The notes beneath the pieces are model-generated. The model saw only the letters and a list, made by a program, of their open reading frames with translations, was not told the DNA's origin and made no database searches. Of a stretch of DNA of 19,461 bases, positions 1 through 6,034 are shown piece by piece (the first letter of the stretch is position 1; each line of letters opens with the position of its first letter). The position numbers and the translations under genes are program-made. This DNA comes from an uncultured Lachnospiraceae bacterium (GTDB lineage Bacteria; Bacillota; Clostridia; Lachnospirales; Lachnospiraceae). The DNA lies in NCBI GenBank assembly GCA_910579325.1, contig CAJTTU010000065.1, positions 1 to 19,461 on the forward strand. Reading direction: 5' to 3'.

Positions 1-132
1 TCCTTTGATATTACCATTGTCGTCAATGCCAAAAAATATTTCTCCACCATCGTAATTCGAAAAGGCGCTTACTGTTTTTAAAAATGTATTTGTAATCATT
101 TCTTTGAACTCTGTTGTTTTTGTTTCACGCAT
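1..132 (-). CDS. AlbA_2 / Schlafen-type putative DNA-binding protein, N-terminal 44 codons (partial)
   Basis: The reading frame runs leftward from the ATG at 130-132 and leaves the window at base 1, so only the first 44 residues are visible. A GGGAG ribosome binding site lies just upstream. The peptide starts MRETKTTEFKEMI and continues with a stretch close to SAFSNYDGGEIFFGIDDNG. That pattern (a Glu-x-Lys-Glu start, then S-A-F-x-N-x-x-G-G-x-I-x-x-G-I-x-D-x-G) is typical of the N-terminus of the AlbA_2 domain found in proteins labelled ATP-binding or transcriptional regulator. The family is widespread in accessory DNA and its molecular role is mostly undefined. The DNA here is clearly richer in A+T than the genes to the right, which fits acquired DNA. 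A promoter with a long inverted repeat precedes it. The family call rests on a short N-terminal match only. Confidence 0.62.
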   Translation of the reverse strand, partial: MRETKTTEFKEMITNTFLKTVSAFSNYDGGEIFFGIDDNGNIKG

Positions 133-165
133 ACACTGATCTCCCTTTCCAAATTTACTGCTTAT

Positions 166-194
166 ATTATACACTGAAATACGCAAAAAAACAA
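166..194 (-). promoter_or_regulatory. Candidate promoter of the AlbA_2 gene
   Basis: Reading leftward there is a perfect TATAAT at 166-171 and a TTGTTT at 189-194 with a 17-base spacer. This places the start of transcription about 25-30 bases before the ATG at 132. The -10 box is consensus and the -35 box matches at three positions. The -35 box lies inside the left arm of the inverted repeat at 177-228. Confidence 0.5.
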
Positions 195-228
195 TCGTAT
201 TTTTTTACGATTGATTTTTTGCGTATTT
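177..228. repeat. Long AT-rich inverted repeat over the AlbA_2 promoter
   Basis: The 22-base arms at 177-198 and 207-228 are complementary with a single mismatch, and one further A-T pair (199 with 206) leaves a loop of six T. Each arm carries ACGCAAAAAA-type and CAATCGT segments. Neither strand shows a U-run directly after the stem, so it is a poor intrinsic terminator for the MFS gene. Its overlap with the -35 box of the leftward promoter suggests an operator or cruciform-forming control site. Which protein binds is unknown; autoregulation by the AlbA_2 protein is one possibility. Confidence 0.6.
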
Positions 229-280
229 TGGGTCATCAAGTTTCCATTTCCTGTCACATTCTGAAGAGTGAGATAGTACA

Positions 281-1513
281 CTATTTTCCTTTTGACCGGT
301 TTATTATTAAAAAAAGGCCGATGGACAAAATCCCCGTCAGCAGATACAATTCCCGGATCGCGAATACCGCGGACAAACCTGCCAGCAAAAATGACCCCAC
401 CGGAAGAGACGCACAGGCCAGCGCATTGAATATTCCGCTGATTCTTCCCACAAAATCTGCCGGAATCCTGCTCACAAAGATGACCTGTACCATGACTCCG
501 ATCACGGAATTTACCACTCCAAAAGCAAATGCCGCCAAAAACAAACCGAGATATTTTCCTTCGTCCGAAGGAATCGTTCCAATCAGAAGATAAACAAAAT
601 ACAGCAGGCCGATCAGGATGCCTCCCCAAATCAATACCTGTTTTTCTGAAATCCGCCGTGTGATAACTGGCAAAAGCAGGGCTCCTGCTATCATGCCGAC
701 GATAATCGCTGTCCCGCCCACCGACATCGCGAATACATCCAGCCGCAGGTATTCGCTGATATAGGCGGCCTGGAGATTCTCGATGGGCAGCGTACATAAA
801 TTTTGCGCCACACAGATTGCGCATACCATCATCGCCAGCCGGCTGGTTTTAAAATAAGTGAATCCTTCTTTGAGAGAGTCCGCATATCCTTTCATCCGAA
901 ACCGTTGTTTTTCATTGTTCTCCTCGTTCACTTTCAGCAATAAAAGCAGCAGGCCGGAAGCCAGAAACGTCACCGCATCCACAAACAATGCGCCGCCGAT
1001 TCCAATGCTGCCGATGATGATGCCGGCGCAGCCCATTCCGACCAGCTCCGAAGCTCTCCGCACTCCCTGATCCATGGAAATGGCCGCCTTATAGTTTTCC
1101 TTTTTTAAGATCTGGGGAAGGATGGCCAGCCCGTTTGGAATCCGCAGTGCCTCAATAGAGGAATTCAGGAATGTGAGGACAAGCAGATGCCACGGCTTCA
1201 ACACGCCAAACAGCATGCACAGGCCGGTGAGAAAGACCACCGCTCCCCGGGCAATATCGCAGAGGACAATAACTCTTTTTTTGCGGAAATATTCCGTCAG
1301 GGCGCCGCTAAACGGCTGAAACAGAACGGTTGGAACCATATTGACGCCCAGGATTACAGACAGCCAGGCCGTGGAGCCTGTCAGCTGGTAAACCATCCAG
1401 CTGTAGGCGATCGCATCCACAGAATCCCCGAACCGGCTGATCAGATTTGCCAGAATCATGTACCGGAAATTTTTTTCATGTTTTATGATATCCGTATACG
1501 CACCCAGTTTCAT
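281..1513 (-). CDS. MFS transporter, macrolide-efflux-like (MFS_3 / MefA type)
   Basis: The product is a polytopic inner-membrane protein of 410 residues, the usual length for a 12-helix major facilitator. It begins with a short cytoplasmic segment, then a first helix around ILANLISRFGDSVDAIAYSW, and the loop after helix 2 carries the motif-A-like basic stretch EYFRKKRVIVLCD. These features match proton-driven efflux carriers grouped with MefA and enterobactin exporters. The substrate cannot be read from the sequence. I start at the ATG at 1511-1513 because the GGGAGGGA ribosome binding site at 1521-1528 sits 7 bases upstream. A TTG two codons earlier (1519) would leave only one base of spacing. 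It lies downstream of metY in the same direction with a 102-base gap and no clear terminator, so co-transcription is possible. Confidence 0.85.
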   Translation of the reverse strand: MKLGAYTDIIKHEKNFRYMILANLISRFGDSVDAIAYSWMVYQLTGSTAWLSVILGVNMVPTVLFQPFSGALTEYFRKKRVIVLCDIARGAVVFLTGLCMLFGVLKPWHLLVLTFLNSSIEALRIPNGLAILPQILKKENYKAAISMDQGVRRASELVGMGCAGIIIGSIGIGGALFVDAVTFLASGLLLLLLKVNEENNEKQRFRMKGYADSLKEGFTYFKTSRLAMMVCAICVAQNLCTLPIENLQAAYISEYLRLDVFAMSVGGTAIIVGMIAGALLLPVITRRISEKQVLIWGGILIGLLYFVYLLIGTIPSDEGKYLGLFLAAFAFGVVNSVIGVMVQVIFVSRIPADFVGRISGIFNALACASLPVGSFLLAGLSAVFAIRELYLLTGILSIGLFLIINRSKGK

Positions 1514-1615
1514 GCACAATCCCTCCCGCCATAGCTGCTCAGTTCTTCCGCTTTACAGGCATGTCCTTTTGTTTTTTTCATATCCGATTCCAACCGTCGG
1601 TATCCTGCTCATAAT

Positions 1616-2905
1616 TTATTCTTTAGCGGCCTCCATCGCCTGCACAATATCCTCGATAATATCCTCCACATTCTCAATTCCCACCGAGAACCGGATCAGA
1701 TCCGGCTTTACGCCGGCCTCTATGAGCTGCTCGTCGTTCAGCTGCCGGTGGGTGTGGCTGGCGGGGTGGAGGACGGAGGTGCGGGCGTCGGCCACATGGG
1801 TGACGATGGTGCCCAGCTTTAAGCTGTCCATAAATTTGACGCAGGCCTCCCGGCCGCCTTTTAAGCCGAATACCACCACGCCGCAGGTGCCGTCGGGCAT
1901 ATATTTTTCTGCCAGCTTATGATAGGGGTCGCCAGGCAGGCCGGGGTAGCTGACCCAGCTGACATTTTCATTGTCCTGTAAAAATTCTGCGACCTTTTGG
2001 GCGTTCTCGCAGTGGCGGGGCACGCGAAGGTGCAGGGTTTCCAGCCCCAGGTTCAGCAGGAACGCGTCGTGAGGAGACTGGGAGGAACCTAAGTCACGCA
2101 TCATCTGGGCGGTGGCTTTTGTGATAAACGCGTTCTTTCCAAACGCTTTCGTATAAATCAGGCCGTGATAGGATTCGTCAGGCGTGGTCAGGCCGGGAAA
2201 CTTCTCTTTGTGGGCCTCCCAGTCAAAGTTTCCGCTGTCCACGATACAGCCGCCCAGAGAGACGGCGTGTCCATCCATATATTTGGAAGTGGAATGGGTG
2301 ACGATATCCGCGCCCCATTCAAAGGGACGGCAGTTGATGGGGGTGGCAAAGGTATTGTCCACAATCAGGGGTACGCCGTGGGAGTGGGCCAGCCGGGCAA
2401 ATTTTTCGATGTCCAGCACCACCAGGGCGGGGTTGGAGACGGTTTCGCCGAATACGGCTTTGGTGTTGGGGCGGAAGGCTTTTGCCAGTTCTTCTTCCGG
2501 CGCGTCAGGGTCTACTAGGGTGACTTCCACGCCCATTTTTTTCATGGTGACGGTGAACAGATTGGAAGAACCGCCGTAGATGGTGGCGGAGCTGACGATA
2601 TGGTCCCCGGCGCCGGCAATGTTGAAGACCGCGTAAAAAGTGGCGGCCTGGCCGGAAGCTGTCAGCATGGCGGCATGTCCGCCCTCCAGCTCACAGATTT
2701 TCGCGGCTACCGCGTCGCAGGTGGGGTTTGCCAGCCGGGAATAAAAGTAGCCGTCTTCCTCCAGATCGAACAGCCGTCCCATCTGGCTGCTGTCTCCGTA
2801 TTTGAATGTGGTGCTCTGGTAGATGGGAAGCACCCTGGCCTCACCGCTTTCAGGGGTGTAGCCGCCTTGTATGCATATAGTTTCACGACGGAATTTGTTG
2901 CTCAT
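1616..2905 (-). CDS. metY: O-acetylhomoserine sulfhydrylase / aminocarboxypropyltransferase (PLP-dependent)
   Basis: A 429-residue cytosolic enzyme of the Cys/Met metabolism PLP family. It joins O-acetylhomoserine with sulfide to give homocysteine, the direct sulfhydrylation route to methionine, and many members also act on O-acetylserine. The N-terminal ETICIQGGYTPE and the LPIYQSTTFKY segment are typical, as is the substrate and cofactor region YSRLANPTCDAVAAKICELE. The ASGQAA turn near residue 83 and the STSKYMDGH motif with the PLP-binding lysine at about residue 208 complete the signature. Length and motifs fit MetY better than the shorter MetB/MetC proteins. The ATG at 2903-2905 follows a perfect AGGAGG at 2914-2919 with 8-base spacing. 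It is 78 bases downstream of miaB. I see no SAM riboswitch or T-box in that gap, only a repeated ATCAGCAAA on the transcribed strand, so expression probably depends on read-through or a distant promoter. Confidence 0.95.
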   Translation of the reverse strand: MSNKFRRETICIQGGYTPESGEARVLPIYQSTTFKYGDSSQMGRLFDLEEDGYFYSRLANPTCDAVAAKICELEGGHAAMLTASGQAATFYAVFNIAGAGDHIVSSATIYGGSSNLFTVTMKKMGVEVTLVDPDAPEEELAKAFRPNTKAVFGETVSNPALVVLDIEKFARLAHSHGVPLIVDNTFATPINCRPFEWGADIVTHSTSKYMDGHAVSLGGCIVDSGNFDWEAHKEKFPGLTTPDESYHGLIYTKAFGKNAFITKATAQMMRDLGSSQSPHDAFLLNLGLETLHLRVPRHCENAQKVAEFLQDNENVSWVSYPGLPGDPYHKLAEKYMPDGTCGVVVFGLKGGREACVKFMDSLKLGTIVTHVADARTSVLHPASHTHRQLNDEQLIEAGVKPDLIRFSVGIENVEDIIEDIVQAMEAAKE

Positions 2906-2983
2906 ATGTTTGTCCTCCTATTAAAAGTTCCGGGGCATGACCGGGCTTTTGCTGATTAAAGCTTTGCTGATTTTTTAATGATT

Positions 2984-4429
2984 TTATATCATCTCTCCGA
3001 TATAATAAAACCCTTTTGCTTCTTTCAGCCTGACGGTCACGATTTTTCCCACCAGCTCTGCGGCTCCTTCAAAATGCACCATCAGGTTGTTGCTTAACCG
3101 TCCGGTGATCATGCCAGGCTGTTTATGGTCGATGTCTTCCACCAGCGCTTCCTGGACGGTTCCGGTGTCTTTGCCGCACTGTCCGGCGGCGATGGCCTGG
3201 ACTTCTTTCAGCAGCCGGTCAAACCGGTCTTTCACGATTTCCTCCGGCACCTGGTTTTCCATGGCGGCGGCGGGGGTGCCTGTCCGCTTGGAATAGATAA
3301 AGGTAAAGGCGCTGTCAAAACGGACCTGCCGCACCACGTCCATGGTTTCCAGAAAATCCTCCTCTGTCTCCCCCGGGAATCCAACGATGATATCTGTGGT
3401 CAGGGAGAGATCAGGGATTTCCCGCCGGATTTTTTTGGCCAGTGCCAGGTACTGTTCTTTGTCATACCTCCGGTTCATGATTTTTAAAATCCGGCTGCTG
3501 CCCGACTGAAGGGGCAGATGGAGGTGGCGGCAGATTTTTTTTGATTCTTTCATCGCCTGGATCAGTTCGTCGGACAGGTCTTTCGGGTGGGAGGTCATAA
3601 AGCGAATCCGGCGGATGCCCTCCACCGCTTCCACCTGTTTTAACAGCTGGGCGAAGGTGACGGGATGCTCCAGTGTCTTTCCGTAGGAATTAACATTCTG
3701 CCCCAGCAGCATTACCTCGCAGACGCCGTCTGCGGCCAGCGTTTCAATTTCCCGGATAATGTCCTCCGGCTCCCGGCTTCGCTCCCGGCCACGCACATAG
3801 GGGACAATGCAGTAGCTGCAGAAATTGTTGCAGCCATACATGATGTTCACGCCGGATTTGAAAGGGTATTTCCGCAGGGCGGGCAGATCCTCCACGATGG
3901 CGTCGGTGCTTTCCCAGATGTCCGCCACCATGTTTTTTTCCGTGGTGCAGCGGTACAGAAGCTCCGCCAGCCGGAAAATATTGTGGGTGCCGAACAGCAG
4001 GTCCACAAATCCGTAGCTGCGCCGGATTTTTTCCACCGCCGAGGGCTCCTGGATCATACAGCCGCACAGGCCGATCAGCATATGGGGATTCTTTTTTTTC
4101 AGGGCGTGGAGATAGCCCAGACGGCCGTAGACCCGCTGGTTGGCATTGTCCCTGACGGTGCAGGTATTGTAGATAACCAGGTCGGATTCCTCCTGCTCCG
4201 AGCTGACGAAGCCAATCCGTTCCAGGATGCCCAAAAGCTTTTCGGAGTCCTTGGCATTCATCTGGCAGCCGAAGGTCCGGATGCAGGCGGTCGGGAGATG
4301 GTTGTTTTTCTGTTCAAACCGCTGAACCCATTCCCGGCATTTGGCCATGAAGTAATACTGGCGTGCGGGTTCCTCGGAGGGTGGTTCCGAATTGGTATTG
4401 ATCTGGTCTAAATCGATTTCATTATACAT
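2984..4429 (-). CDS. miaB: tRNA-2-methylthio-N6-dimethylallyladenosine synthase
   Basis: Radical-SAM methylthiotransferase that converts i6A37 to ms2i6A37 in tRNAs reading codons that start with U. Three parts are visible. The N-terminal UPF0004 domain has the three cluster-binding cysteines at about residues 55 (RTFGCQMN), 90 (NTCTVR) and 124 (LCGCM). The radical-SAM domain has CxxxCxxC (C200, C204, C207, in YGCNNFCSYCIVPYVRGRE), then LPLQSGSSRILKIMNRRY and VGFPGETEEDF. A C-terminal TRAM domain binds RNA. I chose the ATG at 4427-4429 (481 residues, MYNEIDLDQ) because an AAGGAAA stretch precedes it, although the spacing is somewhat long. An in-frame ATG at 4486 would add 19 residues but has no ribosome binding site. 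All key cysteines are present. It lies between lacI and metY, with no functional link to the sugar locus. Confidence 0.96.
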   Translation of the reverse strand: MYNEIDLDQINTNSEPPSEEPARQYYFMAKCREWVQRFEQKNNHLPTACIRTFGCQMNAKDSEKLLGILERIGFVSSEQEESDLVIYNTCTVRDNANQRVYGRLGYLHALKKKNPHMLIGLCGCMIQEPSAVEKIRRSYGFVDLLFGTHNIFRLAELLYRCTTEKNMVADIWESTDAIVEDLPALRKYPFKSGVNIMYGCNNFCSYCIVPYVRGRERSREPEDIIREIETLAADGVCEVMLLGQNVNSYGKTLEHPVTFAQLLKQVEAVEGIRRIRFMTSHPKDLSDELIQAMKESKKICRHLHLPLQSGSSRILKIMNRRYDKEQYLALAKKIRREIPDLSLTTDIIVGFPGETEEDFLETMDVVRQVRFDSAFTFIYSKRTGTPAAAMENQVPEEIVKDRFDRLLKEVQAIAAGQCGKDTGTVQEALVEDIDHKQPGMITGRLSNNLMVHFEGAAELVGKIVTVRLKEAKGFYYIGEMI

Positions 4430-4561
4430 TCTATTGGCTCTTTCCTTTTTTGATATATAATTTTCAGTCCCAGTTGATAGCTTCATGTGGTATCGTACCG
4501 TTAACCGCCCTGTCTTCCCGTGCGGCTTTAAAAGCTTCTATTTTTCTCCCTTTATTAATGT

Positions 4562-5587
4562 TCACCCCGTCGTCTCCCTTCGCACCAGAACCGGCGTGAC
4601 AATTATATGGACCGGCGCTTCCAGCGGAACCGGACGCCTTTTTTTCCGTTCCTCCATCTGCATGGACAAAAGCTTCATGGCCTCCGCCGCGATGACCGGG
4701 ATCTGCTGGCCGACGGTGCTGATGGGGATGACGGCTTCCTCTGAGATCGGGGAGTTATCAAAGCCGACGATCCGGTAGGTGCCGGGGAGGGCGCCGAATT
4801 TCCGGATCAGCAGGTTCAAAAGGACATTGGCGTGGGTGTCGTTGGACATGAAAATCCCTTTCTTCTGCTCCGGATAGTTCCGCTCCAGCCCTTCGATGAT
4901 CTGAAACAGCTTTTCCCGGTTTCCCTGAAAATTATTTCCCATATCCAGGGTGATCAGTTCGTGGGCCAGGCCGTTGCCCTCGCAGGTGTCAAGAAAGCCT
5001 CTGATCCGTCCGTAGGCCGGAACCCCTTCGGAAAGGGGGGCGTTGATATGGATGAACAGGTCGCAGCCGCTTTTGTGAAGCAGGCTGGTGGCCTGGACGC
5101 CGCCCATATAATTATCCGTGTTCACACTGCATATATATTCGTCCTCCCGCTCGATGGCCACCACAGGCAGGCCGTAGCCCGCCAGCTCCCGGGAGGGGAT
5201 GGTGGGGCTCAGCACAATCATCCCTTCGATGTTGTAGGCGAGCAGCTCTTCAATATAGTTCCGCTCGGTGTCTTTTTTCTCATTTCCGGCGAAAACCAGG
5301 AATTTGTAGCCGTAGGTCTCATAGGTGGAAAGCAGCTGATTCAGCATTTCCGAATAGTAATGCATATACAGGTTGGGGATGATCACGCCCACAAATTCCG
5401 TCTTTCCGCTGGCCAGAATCCGGGCGATTTTGTTCTCTTTATAACCCAGCGCATCCAGCGCCTTCGCGATTTTATCCTGATTTTCTACGGGGAGGGAATC
5501 GGGGTTGTTAAAATACCGTGAAATCGTGGATTTGGAAAAATTGGTGTACGCAGCGATATCCGCATAAGTAACCTTTTTTGTTTTCAT
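4562..5587 (-). CDS. LacI-family transcriptional repressor of the divergent sugar operon
   Basis: A 341-residue regulator. Residues 6-26 (VTYADIAAYTNFSKSTISRYF) form the LacI helix-turn-helix, and residues 52-62 (NKIARILASGK) match the hinge helix that inserts into the operator minor groove. The rest is a periplasmic-binding-protein-like sensor domain starting at EFVGVIIPNLYMHYY. The frame is open upstream to 5827, but that extension lacks family similarity. The ATG at 5585-5587 has an AAAGGAA ribosome binding site and gives the standard LacI N-terminus. It is transcribed divergently from the ABC/GH32 operon and its own promoter overlaps a CG-centred palindrome, so it most likely represses both itself and the operon. 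The ligand is unknown; sucrose, a fructo-oligosaccharide or fructose is the natural guess from the neighbours. Confidence 0.93.
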   Translation of the reverse strand: MKTKKVTYADIAAYTNFSKSTISRYFNNPDSLPVENQDKIAKALDALGYKENKIARILASGKTEFVGVIIPNLYMHYYSEMLNQLLSTYETYGYKFLVFAGNEKKDTERNYIEELLAYNIEGMIVLSPTIPSRELAGYGLPVVAIEREDEYICSVNTDNYMGGVQATSLLHKSGCDLFIHINAPLSEGVPAYGRIRGFLDTCEGNGLAHELITLDMGNNFQGNREKLFQIIEGLERNYPEQKKGIFMSNDTHANVLLNLLIRKFGALPGTYRIVGFDNSPISEEAVIPISTVGQQIPVIAAEAMKLLSMQMEERKKRRPVPLEAPVHIIVTPVLVRRETTG

Positions 5588-5618
5588 AAATTTCGGGTTC
5601 CTTTCAAAACTAAGAGTA

Positions 5619-5647
5619 AGTATACCAAACCCGGAAACGGAAATCAA
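5619..5647 (-). promoter_or_regulatory. Promoter of the LacI-family regulator gene
   Basis: On the leftward strand TTGATT (5642-5647) and TATACT (5619-5624) are separated by 17 bases. The start of transcription should lie near 5612, about 25 bases before the ATG. The -35 box overlaps the first operator-like palindrome (5644-5655), which fits autorepression. Confidence 0.62.
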
Positions 5648-5678
5648 CCGGAACAAAAGCGGTTGCAAAACCGGTTTT
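5644..5678. promoter_or_regulatory. Upstream operator array (three CG-centred 12-bp palindromes)
   Basis: Three sites lie end to end: TCAACCGGAACA (5644-5655), AAAAGCGGTTGC (5655-5666) and AAAACCGGTTTT (5667-5678). The last is a perfect palindrome that extends to 14 bp (5666-5679). Centre-to-centre spacing is 11 and then 12 bp. A central CG flanked by AAAC/GTTT halves is the classic form of LacI/GalR-family operators. The array covers and extends upstream of the regulator's -35 box. Confidence 0.72.
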
Positions 5679-5761
5679 GTAAAATATAAATAAAAAATGC
5701 GCAAAGGGTTTTGGGAAATCTTGTAATATGTGCCGAAATCTGTATAAGTCCGCAGAAGCCA

Positions 5762-5790
5762 TTGACAAAAAAAGACGGATATATTATGAT
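5762..5790 (+). promoter_or_regulatory. Sigma-A promoter of the sugar operon
   Basis: A perfect TTGACA (5762-5767) and TATGAT (5785-5790) are separated by 17 bases, an almost consensus vegetative promoter. Transcription should begin near 5797, giving a leader of roughly 240 bases before the binding-protein gene. The promoter is strong by sequence, so repression through the operators directly downstream is probably its main control. Confidence 0.85.
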
Positions 5791-5801
5791 AAGGACAGTA
5801 T

Positions 5802-5837
5802 AAAACCGGTTTCAGAACCGATTCCAAAACCGATTTT
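5802..5837. promoter_or_regulatory. Downstream operator array (three tandem 12-bp palindromes)
   Basis: AAAACCGGTTTC (5802-5813), AGAACCGATTCC (5814-5825) and AAAACCGATTTT (5826-5837) abut with no gap, so their centres are exactly 12 bp apart. They start about five bases after the predicted transcription start, where a bound LacI-type repressor would block initiation or early elongation. Half-sites match those at 5644-5678, implying the same repressor. Neighbouring sites this close could not easily all be filled by independent dimers. Confidence 0.78.
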
Positions 5838-5847
5838 ACACAAGAAA

Positions 5848-6013
5848 CAGCAACGAACCGAACAGACCCTAAGTGCTCATAGCGATGGGAGAGTAGTTGC
5901 GGAATTATAATTTAAATCAGCAACGGATCGGACAAGCCCCGGGAGGATTTACAGACACTTCAGTGACTGTAAATTCTCCCAGATCCAGGGGGCTTGGGAG
6001 AGTAGTTGCGGAA
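5848..6013 (+). ncRNA. Tandem pair of related structured RNA elements in the sugar-operon leader (unrecognised class)
   Basis: Two copies lie in the 5' untranslated region. Copy 1 spans 5848-5904 and copy 2 spans 5918-6013. Both begin CAGCAACG and end with the same 19 bases, TGGGAGAGTAGTTGCGGAA (5886-5904 and 5995-6013). In each copy GCAAC pairs with GTTGC to form a closing stem (5850-5854 with 5896-5900; 5920-5924 with 6005-6009). Inside, copy 1 has CCC/GGG plus a small hairpin. Copy 2 has an 8-bp stem CAAGCCCC/GGGGCTTG (5933-5940, 5989-5996) capped by a long hairpin at 5941-5980. The 5' strands also share G-R-A-Y-C-G-R-A-C-A after the closing stem. The ribosome binding site follows copy 2 by about 8 bases. 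This looks like a cis-regulatory RNA, possibly a tandem riboswitch-like aptamer, but I cannot match it to a named family. Confidence 0.55.
5941..5980 (+). repeat. Long hairpin inside the second leader element
   Basis: GGGAG (5941-5945), a G-U pair (5946/5975), ATTTACAG (5947-5954), an A-A mismatch and CAC pair with GTG, CTGTAAAT and CTCCC on the 3' side, around the tetraloop TTCA (5959-5962). The hairpin has about 17 pairs. No U-run follows, so it is not a terminator. TCTCCC (5975-5980) is also complementary to GGGAGA (5996-6001) of the conserved 3' segment, so an alternative fold is possible. Confidence 0.72.
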
Positions 6014-6034
6014 CTAAATTAGGAGGGTGAGGGA

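Noticed and set aside
177..228. Intrinsic terminator for the MFS gene
   Set aside because: The stem is AT-rich and no U-run follows it on the leftward strand. Overlap with a promoter fits a control site better.
2906..2983. A SAM riboswitch or T-box before metY
   Set aside because: The 78-base gap is too short and shows neither the SAM-I core nor a T-box sequence, only a repeated ATCAGCAAA.
3665..4411. A 248-codon rightward open frame opposite miaB
   Set aside because: It is fully antisense to a clear miaB with all catalytic cysteines. High GC at codon position three opens such frames; it has no family-like motifs.
5728..5910. A 60-codon rightward open frame across the operator region (MCRNLYKSAEAID...)
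   Set aside because: It crosses the strong promoter and operators, has no ribosome binding site and its composition follows the repeated AACCG sites. It is not a gene.
5886..6013. Identity of the GGGAGAGTAG segment with 5S rRNA or the folate (THF) riboswitch
   Set aside because: Both contain a similar short string, but the surrounding stems, length and order of conserved blocks do not match either family.
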